Shown in pieces: positions 1 through 10,017 of a DNA stretch of 32,116 bases. This stretch comes from Sphaeroforma arctica JP610 (lineage: Eukaryota; Opisthokonta; Ichthyosporea; Ichthyophonida), in assembly GCF_001186125.1 (NCBI RefSeq), contig NW_014040057.1, positions 1 to 32,116 of the forward strand, written 5' to 3'. Numbering within the stretch: position 1 is the first letter of the stretch; each line of letters begins with the position of its first letter. The translations under genes and the position numbers were made by a program. The notes beneath the pieces were generated by a model, which was given only the letters and a program-made list of their open reading frames with translations, had not been told where the DNA came from and made no database searches.

Positions 1-3
1 ATA

Positions 4-52
<49 letters not shown>

Positions 53-73
53 TATATATATATATATATATAC
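1..73. repeat. (AT)n microsatellite
   Basis: Almost pure TA dinucleotides, broken once by a short CATATT interruption. It reaches the left edge of the window, so its full length is unknown. Confidence 0.95.
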
Positions 74-1050
74 TGTGGTCCTTATATAAATAAAATATGA
101 CATTATAAAACGGGCAAATGAAAAGAGACATAGATACGGCTACATTGTACAACTTTCACACACCTACACAGGGGCTCGCCCACATAGTTCAAAACTCGTA
201 TGAAATATGTTGCACATACATTGCGAGAGAGTCTCTCAGATTCGTCAGCCTGTCGTACACCTTTGGTTTTCGCAGTCTCGCTGACTCTCCTCGAGTTTTT
301 TGATGTTGTTGCATTACGTTTAGTTAATAATCCATAGTGTGATGATACTGACGGCAATGAAGTTAGTTCTAGTTCGTTTCTCGACAAGTCGTCTTTGAGT
401 AGCGAGTTCATCTTGCCACTTTTGTGTTTAAGCAGCAACTCTTGTGTATAGGGATACAGCACCTATAATTTCTAGTCATGAATGTCCACTGCTGAGATGT
501 TACGTATTGTAATTACTCTCCTGGAGAACTACGTATTATCGTTACACTGCTGACTACCACGCTTATGAGTATGTACATATGCTATGTGGCAGTATTTGTA
601 TTTACTATAGTGCGTATGCCGTATAGTCTACTACTTTTTATTTTGAAACAAAACAAAAAAAAGAATGTAGTCGCGGACTCGCCTCTTTCTACTTGTGTAA
701 ATAAATACCTTGTTTGTTTGTTTTTAAATTACCCGTGCATTGTGTTTTTGTTTTTGTTTTTCTCTTTTTTGTTTTAAATAAATATTATGCCTGATTTAAA
801 AAATAAAATTACAAGAGTATGAAATAGATGTTTGATAAACTTTGTTCTATCCTGATAGGATTTTATAAATATGGAAACAGAAAATCACTGGTTGGAAATT
901 AGGAGAATATAAAAGAATCAGTAAAATCAGTAATCACATATCTGGTGTTATAGTGTTGTGTTTATATTTATATATTTTTTTATTAACAAAATTTTAATAG
1001 ATAAAAACAATAGAACAAAGTATGTACAGTACTCAACTACCCACTGCCTC
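74..1050. other. AT-rich region without a recognisable gene
   Basis: Several short open frames lie here, the longest a 119-codon minus-strand frame at 103-462 rich in Lys, Ser and Arg. None shows a domain or motif I recognise. A poly-A/poly-T rich stretch with AATAAA-like words lies at about 700-800. I cannot support any gene. Confidence 0.5.
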
Positions 1051-1054
1051 AGTT

Positions 1055-1802
1055 AAAATATATATAAATGACTTTGTCTAAACGACACCCGTGAGACCCG
1101 TCACTATAAAATTATTAACGCCAGAGCCCTAGTATTCATCATGACCCTCTGGAATTGTCTCTCAGAAATGATTTTGTCCCTGAGAGAATCCAATTTTCCC
1201 TGAAAGAATCCATTTTTCATCTAGCGACAATTTCTACCAAGTATGTATATGTATATGAACCGAGTGAAATTATTTTGAATTTAACAGGACAAAATTCCTT
1301 GGACCTGAAATTTACAACAGAACGGGACAAAACCGAATTCAACATTGTTGAACTACAATTGCAATTGTCAAATCAAACGATCATATTTTACATATTTAGC
1401 CTTCTTTTCTTCTTGTTGTGTATATTTAGTTTAGAAGGCTATGAAACGATATATTTTTATAAATACTATTCAGAAGTATGGACCCATGAATTCACGCTCA
1501 CAGGTTTATTACAGAACATTGGCACTCTCTAGTCTGAATTGTTGTATTCTATTTCAGGTGATAGGTAGGTGTAGATTATGTACCGAAAACTGATACTTGA
1601 CTGTTGTATCGGTAAAGATTTTTTTTGCGCAGTGTACACGCTTAATAGTCCGGTACTTGGACCAAAGTCGCCATACGTGGGCCCATAAATATCGAACCTA
1701 CCTTTGCGAATGGACCGGATGCGCTTTTGGACATGGGCTCGGGAGTTAATAATTTTATAGTGACGGGTTTTGTATAGACAAAGTCTATATATATAGTATT
1801 TT
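1055..1802. repeat. Inverted-repeat pair 1, possible MITE/foldback relic
   Basis: The arm at about 1055-1129 reappears as its reverse complement at about 1732-1802. Both contain the blocks ACTTTGTCTA and CCCGTCACTATAAAATTATT. The left arm has about 10 extra bases in the middle, an imperfect local duplication of GAGACCC/CACCC type. The roughly 600 bases between the arms carry no recognised coding domain. Terminal inversion around a non-coding core fits a non-autonomous DNA transposon, but I did not find clear target-site duplications. The 125-codon frame at 1155-1532 lies inside and is probably not a gene. Confidence 0.6.
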
Positions 1803-1843
1803 TAAATATGTATAAAATATATCTGCAGACTGCAGACTGCAGA

Positions 1844-2191
1844 CCTAAGCTCAATACGATTTGCCTATATGCGATAAACTTCAAACGTAAACGCAAAAGG
1901 TTTGGTTTTTTAAGCGTTTTTTAAAGTATATCGGGGGCAAATCAACTATGAAAATTTTCCAAATGTGTACCTGAAAATTGACCTTTTTTAATGAAGAGGC
2001 GATTTGAAACTATTCACAACCGACACAGTGAAGAATAGGACAATTCATGACAGTTAGGCCGCCTCAAAAAATGTACTTATTTGTAAACCCATAAGACTCC
2101 CCGATATACTTTACAACGCTTAAAAAACAAACTTTTTGCGTTTACGTTTAAAGTCTATCGCATACAGGCAAGCCGTTTTGAGCTTAGCCCT
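1844..2191. repeat. Inverted-repeat pair 2, foldback-like
   Basis: The arm at about 1844-1938 reappears as its reverse complement at about 2099-2191, about 95 bases per arm with a spacer of about 160 bases. Shared blocks include ACGTAAACGCAAAA, TTTTTTAAGCG and AAAGTATATCGGGG. A triplicated CTGCAGA word sits just outside the left arm at about 1822-1841. The transcript would form a long stem. This is probably a foldback/MITE element; no transposase is visible. Confidence 0.75.
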
Positions 2192-2369
2192 GGGGCCCTG
2201 GAGGCCTGGCCCTTGCACTGTGCAGAGCACAGAAAATAGAGTTAAATAACTGAAAACTCCAGAGTACACTCCAGAGTCGGATATCCTACATTCCTGTCGA
2301 TAACCGAACCACGGATTGTCGACAATCATTCAAACACATTGTGAATGACGAATCACACACACAGTCTCT

Positions 2370-2545
2370 CTGGTCTACTCTTTTAGTCTCTAAAATTTCA
2401 CTCTCTCTATCTTGGTCTCTCCCTCCTTCGGTAACTCCTTCCTCGCAGTGACTCGATTCCTCAGTGAGAACCCCCAGTCCCCCACCAGGAGGCCCCCACC
2501 AAAGGCTCTAGCCCTAGAAGGGAGTCGGGACTTGGGACTCTAGAC
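2370..2545. other. Pyrimidine-rich, higher-GC stretch
   Basis: Runs of CTCTCT followed by CCCCCAGTCCCC-like sequence stand out against AT-rich surroundings. No reading frame or RNA fold could be assigned. Confidence 0.3.
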
Positions 2546-2849
2546 ACTCTTCCCCCTATGTCTCTGTTGTAAATTTCAGGTCCAAGGGATTTTGTCCTGT
2601 TCTGTGATTAATACATTTTTCAGAATAAAGCTTCAAAAAAAAAATCACTTGGTTTATATAGGCTCGGACGAAATTTAGAGTATCGGGTGCCGTATAAATA
2701 CCAGGTACATAATGTACATTACTATTTTCTTGAATATATATTCTGAATAAAAAATTGTAAAATGAATTTTCAGAACAGGATAAATAACAAAAATGAAAAT
2801 ACCTTGGACCTGGAAAGTGGAAATGCTGGCATTTACAAAAACCGAACGG

Positions 2850-2980
2850 GATTTCACTGAAATTTCACTGAAATTTCACACCCGCACAAAAAACCCTTCT
2901 TTTTTTTTCACTCTCAGTGAAATATACTGAAATAAAAACAGACCGGGATTTCACTGAAATTTTACTGAAATTTCACCATC
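2850..2980. repeat. Short direct repeats of a TTTCACTGAAAT word
   Basis: The phrase GGGATTTCACTGAAATTTCACTGAAATTTCAC occurs, with small variations, at about 2849-2880 and 2944-2976. Each copy holds the word ACTGAAATTTC repeated in tandem. It lies beside the dispersed repeat family and may be an element end. Confidence 0.5.
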
Positions 2981-3099
2981 GCCTTCTAAATTAAACATTC
3001 ACACACCGAAAAAAAACCCCCCCCTTCTATTTTTACTCAGTGAATGATTCTATTTGGATACTATAGTTGTTGTTTTTTTAACCCCGAAAACAAATAGAA

Positions 3100-3650
3100 G
3101 GCGATGAGCAAAAAAGTTATATTTTGCTTTTATCAAAAAATATTTTTAAAATATATATTTATTTAGTGAATGAATTTATGTTAGTACCGAACATCTGGTT
3201 TTCTCTGAAGCCGGTAACCGTCAGAATTTTGATTGTAAAATATATACTTTATATTACACCTCGTAACTCGACCATATCTGCTTTGAATACGGTATGTGCT
3301 TCGAGTAGACGTGGTGCATTTCAACCACCTAAGAAGCAAACTAAATGAGTGCAGAAATGTTTGTGTGGAGTGCGCGATTGTCTTAGTTGTGTCAGCCGTA
3401 AAATATCATTACTGAAAGGTCAAGCGAAAAGAGAGAACATTGAATCGGTAACCATGAAAACTCGCAAGTGGTTGTATCGATTGAATCCTGCTCTATTCAC
3501 GGAAGCAGAGATAGTTACTGCGTTGGCCACAAAATGAGGTACAAGAAAAACAAACAACTGTAGAAAACTAGAAATACGGCCTCCGGGAAGGTGAAGCAAA
3601 GAATATGATTCTGCACTTTGCCGTTATAATTATGGACTTAATTATATAAA
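3100..3650. other. Unassigned stretch with a short Cys-containing frame
   Basis: The + frame at 3349-3537 has a short Cys-rich motif, CLCGVRDCLSC, followed by a Lys/Arg-rich segment. The preceding frame (3124-3348) is open up to 3348. The composition is more coding-like than the surrounding DNA. I cannot name a family and it may be part of a decayed element. Confidence 0.3.
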
Positions 3651-3657
3651 ACAGGGA

Positions 3658-4095
3658 GATATCAATAGCAGACTGTGCAACCCCAGTTATCTTAGCTCTC
3701 TTAGCAGTCGATCAATATAAATCTGATGGAACGAATAGTAAAACAAGAGTAGTATTAGACCTGTCGCCAATCAACAAACTAATTCCGCAACATAGTTTAT
3801 CCCCTTACCAATGATAAGCGAAATACTACGCAAAATGGAAGGTGCGACTATCTTTTCCAAGATAGACTTAAAAGCTGCATTTCATCAATTACAGATATAT
3901 GAGCCCCATAGAAAATACTTTTCCTTTGCTTGGCAAGGTAAACAAAAGTATCAGTTTAATGGTGCACCTGGCGGCTTACACATGTTACCTTTTGTCGTAC
4001 AACAAGTAATGATGAAACTATTTGCGGGCCTGTCAGATAACGTATCAGTCTATTTAGATGATATAGTTATCTTTACAAAGACAACACATGCGTGA
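3658..4095 (+). pseudogene. Ty3/Gypsy reverse transcriptase fossil (element E)
   Basis: This is a piece of a retroelement reverse transcriptase. Seen in the sequence: RVVLDLSPINKLIP, then IFSKIDLKAAFHQLQI (the first catalytic Asp region), then YQFNGAPGG and VYLDDIVIFTK (the Y-x-D-D catalytic box). These match RT motifs of Ty3/Gypsy LTR retrotransposons. It belongs to a different lineage from elements A-D, whose corresponding motifs read YTTLDISAAYNRLPI and YIDDIVIASDD. No LTRs were found. It is a broken fragment. Confidence 0.8.
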
Positions 4096-4289
4096 CTAAA
4101 CTTTCTGATCTGCGTACCAACAGTGCAGAAAATTCTTCAAACTTACTTACTAATGAGGAACAACCTTTGGCTATTACCTTACCAAATAATAAACATAAGG
4201 CACCTACATCGGAAATGATTAATGGACTAAATACTAAACGACATAGAGTACAACATGAGTCTTGAACTCGTACATATAGGCACATACAT

Positions 4290-4940
4290 ACTCGATAAGC
4301 CATGACCGAAACCGTTTTACTTTCATACCTTCACGGACGTCCATAGTTCTAAAATCTACTGAGGACTATGTATAAATACGGCCTCCAGTCAGTCTAAAAT
4401 ATCAAGATCAAATGAGATAACACATTGTTTATTTATTTAAATTTATAGAAAAATTATTACAAGTTATTTTTCCAATATTTCCATAGGTGTTCTAAATTCA
4501 CTTTGATGGCTCCAATAGTCTGAATATTTGGTATGACTATTTTAGTTGGACTTGTTTGAGACAATAGTGGATGTAGGATATTATAAACTAAGTTTTATAA
4601 TCTCTGAACTATTACTTACAGATTTTGGTCTTCCCGTCAATCTCCAAAATCCAATGTCTTTTTCTTTTTTTAACTCTTCTTCAGATGGAACTTTATTTAT
4701 ATTAGCTAATGTATTAACTTGACTTACGTTCTTATGTCTATCTACAAATTAAGCATATGGTCACGAACACCTAGTACTTCTAGTGAAAATTATTCAATAA
4801 AGAACAGCTAGAGGTACATCCTGTGTGATCTAGGATATTAAGGCTCTTACCAAGAGGCAGTCCTAATCATTCCTACACAAGCTACCACTGCTAAATCCAA
4901 ATTGACTTAAATTGTATCTTAGTTTATTTAAAACATACTT
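4290..4940 (-). other. Non-coding stretch with possible minus-strand coding debris
   Basis: Reading the minus strand at about 4443-4745 gives two adjoining open stretches in different frames. One includes the segment EEELKKEKDIGFWRLTGRP; the other includes GAIKVNLEHLWKYWKNN. Amino-acid usage looks protein-like but I recognise no family. It may be a decayed gene, an exon, or part of an old element. The rest is AT-rich and featureless. Confidence 0.25.
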
Positions 4941-4966
4941 TAAAACATGGAAATGTCCATCGAAGT

Positions 4967-5742
4967 TTACACAACGCAGTTCTCAACGCAAAACATTTCA
5001 GCATCACGGACTTGTACCTTACACAAAATGGCGCGCAAATACATCTTAACAAACACCCAGTTCCAGCACTGTCTTTCAGAGAACTTCAGTGGAAGTGGGA
5101 TTATCAATTGGATAGAGTTCCTGTAGTTTGGGGTGAAGTGGGAGCACAACACACTAAGTGTGTATGCACAAATAGCGAAGAGGTATGTGGTGAGGATATT
5201 TCAAGTACAGATGATATATTCTTACCATGCAATGTTGACGATGTGACCAAAAAAACTAGTATGCGATGATGGTTCCCGAATAAGGCTTGCACAGCGTATA
5301 TGAGTGCGAGCTATAGAAGAAAAGCGTTCAACTATTCGGATTCACAAACATCACTTCCATCCTTCAATATTTAACACAAATGCGAAGACACGAACACGAC
5401 TGAATTATGATGGTATTCTCCATTTCAAACCATATAGCTTATCGGATGAAATCTCGCCATGACTCACAGATACTTCTAGTAGCAGTCAAACCAACACACC
5501 TCGTTCATGTCCGGAGAAACGGCGTATTCTAGCACCCAGAAAGGATAGTTCACAGCTTAGACAGAATAGAACAACAGTAACATCAAACCAAACCAACGAT
5601 GTGTTCACTCCGATTCTGCGCACACATGCGCATGTTTTACCAATATCAGTACCCTCATCGAGCAACAACACAACACCCACTTCAATACCTGAGTCACGAG
5701 AGTACTTCATCTGTTTGCTGACAAAGGACTGTTTCTGTTTAG
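4967..5742 (+). pseudogene. Unidentified decayed coding region left of element A
   Basis: A frame at 5012-5269 encodes 85 residues with a distinctive aromatic segment (FRELQWKWDYQLDRVPVVW) followed by a Cys-containing stretch (CVCTNSEEVCGED). Further right, about 5466-5740 is open in one + frame and encodes a Ser/Thr/Pro/Asn-rich linker (for example SSSNNTTPTSIPES). I do not recognise the protein. Element A begins immediately after this region. Because a decayed helicase gene lies on the other side of element A, this could be the upstream part of that same gene, split by the insertion. That is inference from position and orientation only. Confidence 0.35.
5739..5742. repeat. Target-site duplication (TTAG), left copy
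   Basis: TTAG directly precedes the first base of the 5' LTR and is repeated directly after the 3' LTR at 12957-12960. Four-base duplications are normal for Ty3/Gypsy integrases. Confidence 0.8.
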
Positions 5743-5963
5743 TGTGATCAGAATACAAGTACATAGGTTTTAGTTGTTTATTTTAGTTTTTTTACAGTTT
5801 ATCAGAATAATCTGATAAACTTAGTTTTTGCTGACTATTACAGCACATGACTTGTGACTCACTTTTAGAGTCACTAATTTTACAATTACTAATAAATGAA
5901 CAACGTCTCCCTCTCTACGGATAGAACGTTGCGATACAGTTATTGGAGCGTTCGTTTACCACA
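5743..5963 (+). repeat. 5' LTR of element A
   Basis: This 221-base LTR starts TGTGATCAG and ends TTACCACA, with TG...CA termini. The outermost bases form a short inverted repeat (TGTGRT/ACCACA). Its partner is 12726-12956. By hand alignment the two differ at about 14 positions plus two short indels, so they are roughly 94% identical. That means an old rather than recent insertion; no rate is available to convert it to years. Internal features are a perfect 11-bp stem at 5796-5821, a second 7-bp stem (GTGACTC/GAGTCAC) at about 5851-5871, and an AATAAA-type polyadenylation word at about 5890. Confidence 0.93.
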
Positions 5964-5967
5964 TTTT

Positions 5968-6004
5968 TAATTTACCAATGAAGTTGTGAGTTTATTGGTA
6001 ATTA
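5968..6004 (+). other. Hairpin immediately inside the 5' LTR of element A
   Basis: TAATTTACCAAT (5968-5979) pairs with ATTGGTAATTA (5994-6004) except for one bulged base, with a 14-base loop. A tRNA primer-binding site would normally begin with TGG within a few bases of the LTR end. None is seen there; the first TGG of this kind is inside the right arm of the stem. Confidence 0.7.
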
Positions 6005-6110
6005 GGAAATATGCTACTTTATAATAATTGAATGAAATTTATTAGATTGTTCTACAGGAATACAACGGACGAAGAAAAAGAACACCGATTGTTATAATAG
6101 CGGAAGTAAG

Positions 6111-6714
6111 ATGGCGCGACAAAATGACGAAATCTTTCAAAATCTACCCGCGGTAGAAGACGATAGTGGGTACACAAGTAGTGATGCAAGTGCCACAATG
6201 CCATCGTTGATGTCGAGTAGTGGCAGCGAAGAGGAAGAGACGCTGAGACCGAACGATCAGCACGACCGATGGAATCAGCAAAAGATATCTGAAGTGAACA
6301 ATGGACGCTTCAGGCTCAATAGAAGCAGTATGGCTAGACAGCTCGAACGTTTCAGGCTTCCTAGACAGGTATCCCGCGGTAGAAGACGATAGTGGGTACA
6401 CAAGTAGTGATGCTAGTGCCACAATGCCATCATTGATGTCGAGTAGTGGCAGCGAAGAGGAAGAGACGCCGAGACCGAACGATCAGCACGACCGATGGAA
6501 TCAGCAAAAGGAATCTGAAGGGAACAATGGACGCTTCAGGCTCAATAGAATCAGTATGGCTAGACAGCTCGAACGTTTCAGGCTTCCTAGACAGGTATCT
6601 AACTTTACTGTGGCTCCAAGAACGGAGGCAAACAATGACACTACGACCAAACCCAAGAAGCCCACGACCGAACCCAAGAAGCAATCGAATCAGGAACAGA
6701 CATCTGAAGTATAA
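6111..6714 (+). pseudogene. Small acidic protein region at the 5' end of element A
   Basis: Frames here encode a Ser/Glu/Asp-rich, probably disordered polypeptide (DDSGYTSSDASATMPSLM, then SGSEEEET) followed by a basic Arg-rich part (SMARQLERFRLPRQ). The same amino-acid block appears twice because the DNA is tandemly duplicated. No known retroelement domain is recognised. It lies far upstream of gag, so it may be an extra lineage-specific ORF of this element. Confidence 0.5.
6147..6598 (+). repeat. 226-bp tandem duplication inside element A
   Basis: The unit at 6147-6372, starting CCCGCGGTAGAAGACG, is repeated at 6373-6598 with only a handful of substitutions. The copies are more alike than I would expect if the duplication were ancient. 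Confidence 0.92.
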
Positions 6715-6779
6715 GAACGAAATCAGCAGGACAAGAAGGACCAAACGGCCAAGACGAGGGTCCAGTCAGACGATCAGTT

Positions 6780-8165
6780 AAGTAGAAACGATGGTGCAAA
6801 ATAGTTTGGTGATTATATGTTGTAGAAACAAATAGTATGGGTGAAATTGTGGGTTAGATATCGAATTAGAACCCTATTCTGGAAATATTCTTGGTTAGAG
6901 GATGCTCTGTAGAAATTGCATGAGAGAAATGGAACCAGTGTATATGGTGAGTAAGATCTAAGGGGTTGTATGCATAGAAGCAATCGGGAATAGAATTAGC
7001 AATGTTGCTCCTACTGTAGATGGGCCAATGAGATATAATACTACAATAAATACGCCCTAACTCTAGACATAGACAAAGGGAAGAGTTAGGTAGTTCGCAA
7101 TGTCCCAGTTAGAACTGAAAGGGATTAAAACGAAGGTTATAAAGCAAGTAAGGACACAAAGAACAAGTCAGCGTAAATAATTATAGATATATACTATAAT
7201 ATCATAGGCATAGTACGTTACTAACGTGGTATGAGAGATTCTTCTTGACAAAATTGAGAGATCGAAGGGATAGAGAGTATGTACATATTTAAATGGTACC
7301 CAGGTACATTGAACAATGAGGTTAGCAATAAGATCGTGGAACGATACGGACTAATAGTACAATTTGAGTCTTACTGTAAATCAAAGAACCACCTTAGGAG
7401 TTACAGTACATAGACAAAGATGATATCTGGTAAATTAGGGGATGTCGAGGTAAGAATTGTATAATACACAGTTAGAATCCACAGAGGCACTAGGAACTAC
7501 TTGCCTAAGCAGAACTTTGTATTAGAGATGCTCGAAAGAAAGTACCAAGCAGGATCTAGAGGTAAACAGAGCAGTCCGTAGGGCACGACAGGCCGACAAT
7601 AGGCAGTTATATACCAATAACCGCAACGGCACATGTAGCTGCACAAGGGAGTAAGATTAGCAAAGGAAGGGGAGTAAAGCGAGAGCGGTGGAGCTCTCTA
7701 AGGAGCAAAAGTATGTCGCCGAAGAAGGATGTGACTCCACTAGGAGGTTGGAGTAGCACCCAAGGAGTGTAGGGTGAACCCCGACAATTATTTCATCGAA
7801 GGATATACGGCACCATAGTCTGCTGGAGGCATGAGCAGGATTCATGTACTATTGTATCACTCTGAAAAGGAACGTAGTGAAGGGCACGGAATAAATCTTT
7901 CCTGGAAAACAGTGTCGATACTTGCTGAGATGAGAAACGATCTCTAGGACGGAGAAGTATTTATACCCGACCTATTTCGAGGACGTTTACATACATTTCC
8001 AAACCTCCATTGAACCACACAACGTACTATTATGTACAACTTACGTCAAAGCCGTAGGTAGCAACATCTGACCCCTGAACGTCGGGAGGAAGACAACATA
8101 GACCGTCGAGGGACTAAGCGCCACTAGTCTGTCACGGACCATACCAGCCAACGAGCTGAGAACGG
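6780..8165 (+). other. Long apparently non-coding segment of element A
   Basis: About 1.4 kb between the acidic ORF region and gag has stops in all frames on the + strand and no motif I recognise. It is purine-rich on the + strand in places. It could be a long untranslated leader or the remains of a lost ORF. Confidence 0.5.
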
Positions 8166-8169
8166 ACGG

Positions 8170-10017
8170 ATGGAACTACAGAATGGAAAGATTCATCACC
8201 AAGCAGCGACTAACATTAGACGGGCATCCAAGACACCCAGGGGTGATATCAGCCTAACGAAGGAAGACGTGGTAATTAATGACGAGGCCAAAGGAGATCC
8301 CGACCTGCGTGCGGACAGGGGGCAGTCCATTACTGGTGATCATGTAGCTAGTAGTGGACTGCCCTCTTGTTCGTCTTCGGGTATTTCTGGAGCCTCATCT
8401 TCCGGTAACGAGCAACCACGCCTCCCACCTAATAAGCGTAGGCGTCGCCGCCGTCGTTCCAACAACAAGGGCACGGTGCAGGGCCAGTCGTCAACACAGA
8501 AGCTAACCGAACTCATGGCACAACAACAATCGCTCTTGGAGAAGTACGAACAAAGGCTGAAGCGTACATCTTCAGAACGGCCTACGACAATGTTGTCCGC
8601 GCACGAAGCGTTGACTAGCCCACATACACGGGGGCATTGTCTCCGAAGAGGAAGAGACTTTGTCGTCTCTGGAGGAGGCTCTGTCATTCCAAGAATTCGC
8701 ACGTGAGCAGGTGTTGGCCAAAAAAAAAACCACATGGGCAGGAAGCGCTCAAGAACAGGCAGGACCAGATGAGTACGACCTATCGCCAACAACAACAGCG
8801 ACAATCATTCGAGAGGGCAGCAACCAGTGAGCATGTACAGACGTCTAAGCGAGCGGAGACGACGTCGCTCACACCTCCACCCACACCGGCGAGTATTGAG
8901 AAAGTCGACAGGTACTACACGCACGTATGCTACACTTGAGCGACGAGTTATGCCAAGCAATAGAGGATAATAATACGGCTCGAGCTGAAGCTCTTAGGGA
9001 AGCGATCGAAACGCTTCGAGCCACGCTAGAGTCCCGTCCAGTGGAAAAGCGTCCGGTACCATCACCTCGTACATGGCCGGATTGGCCCTCGAATATATAC
9101 CACCTCCACGGCATCATAGAACGGGACATGAAGGGAGCTCTACTGGAGGCTTTAAGAACGCGCATATCGCAGAGTTAGATGATATTTGGAGCCTTACATG
9201 ATTCCACAAGATATTATCTTACTTTACGGCTGAGAAATCAACATTGGATTACATACGTGACAATTCTGAACGATTGAAGATGTGGACGCCACAACTACAA
9301 ATCGAACAGATTTGCTTGCACGAGACTCAAGGCACTGTTGATCCCGCGTTTCGTAAGCTTGCCAAGGGCCACAACCGCAACATGCACACCCCTATTACGG
9401 AACAAATGACACAGCTCATGGAGAACCACAGGAGGGCACGTGAACAAAGCCAGACGGATGCAGACTTCCAACAGAATTTATTAAACCACTGCATTGTTCA
9501 ACTGTTGGAGGAAGCTCTCAACGGCCGTACGTATGAACGCACTCTACAATTGCATCCCAAATGGCAGTTAATGAAGACTCACGAGCTTCTACAGTTGTTG
9601 AGTCCCGACATTCAGGACGCACAGCAGCGCACTGCGGCGCGACTCCAGAACCGTAATAATCGCGAAGGCCCACCAAGTAATGGGGCTCGTGACTACACCA
9701 ATAGCCGCCCTAACCCGCAGACAGTTCGACGACAGTCACAGAACTGGGCACAGCGACCCCAGCCGACATTACCCCCAACGTGTGCTGGATGTCAGGCACA
9801 AGCTCCGCCAGGTTCACGTCATATTTCGCGATGTCACCATTTCCGAGCGTCGCCCCCAGGGGGTACGGACGGCAGGGCGCGGCCGTATGACGCCAACCGC
9901 ACATCAGGAGACGCACAACCGGCACACAGACCGTCCGCAACTCCAACCTTAGGACAGGGACAGCCCAACAACCTGGGCAGAGACTTGGTCACTACACGCC
10001 CGACTCCGCAAGTATAG
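8170..10017 (+). pseudogene. gag: gag-like region of element A (decayed)
   Basis: Overlapping frames encode a basic, Gln-rich polyprotein. The first part (8170-8706) has a polybasic run (NKRRRRRRRSNNK). A later part (9244-10017) has a helical, capsid-like segment rich in Leu, Glu and Gln (for example LLNHCIVQLLEEALNGRTY). A zinc-knuckle-like pattern, C-x2-C-x9-H-x3-C, lies at about 9781-9834. Its spacing differs from the retroviral CX2CX4HX4C knuckle. Position upstream of pol and composition support Gag. The region is broken. Confidence 0.65.

Larger units (their letters stand above)
1297..2852. repeat. Dispersed short repeat, three copies in both orientations
   Basis: A block with core CCTTGGACCTGAAATTTAC occurs at about 1281-1322 on the + strand, at about 2565-2606 on the - strand, and as a more diverged + copy at about 2770-2852. 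The flanks share an AACAGGACAAAA-type motif upstream and an ACCGAACGGG-type motif downstream. The second and third copies face each other and could fold into a hairpin around about 2640-2735. This looks like remains of one short repeat family. Confidence 0.6.

Noticed and set aside
103-462. 119-codon minus-strand frame as a gene
   Set aside because: No recognisable domain, no neighbouring gene structure, and it borders simple repeats.
477-790. Possible solo LTR in the left part of the window
   Set aside because: A TGTT-like start and AATAAA words are present, but no second copy, CA end or target duplication could be found.
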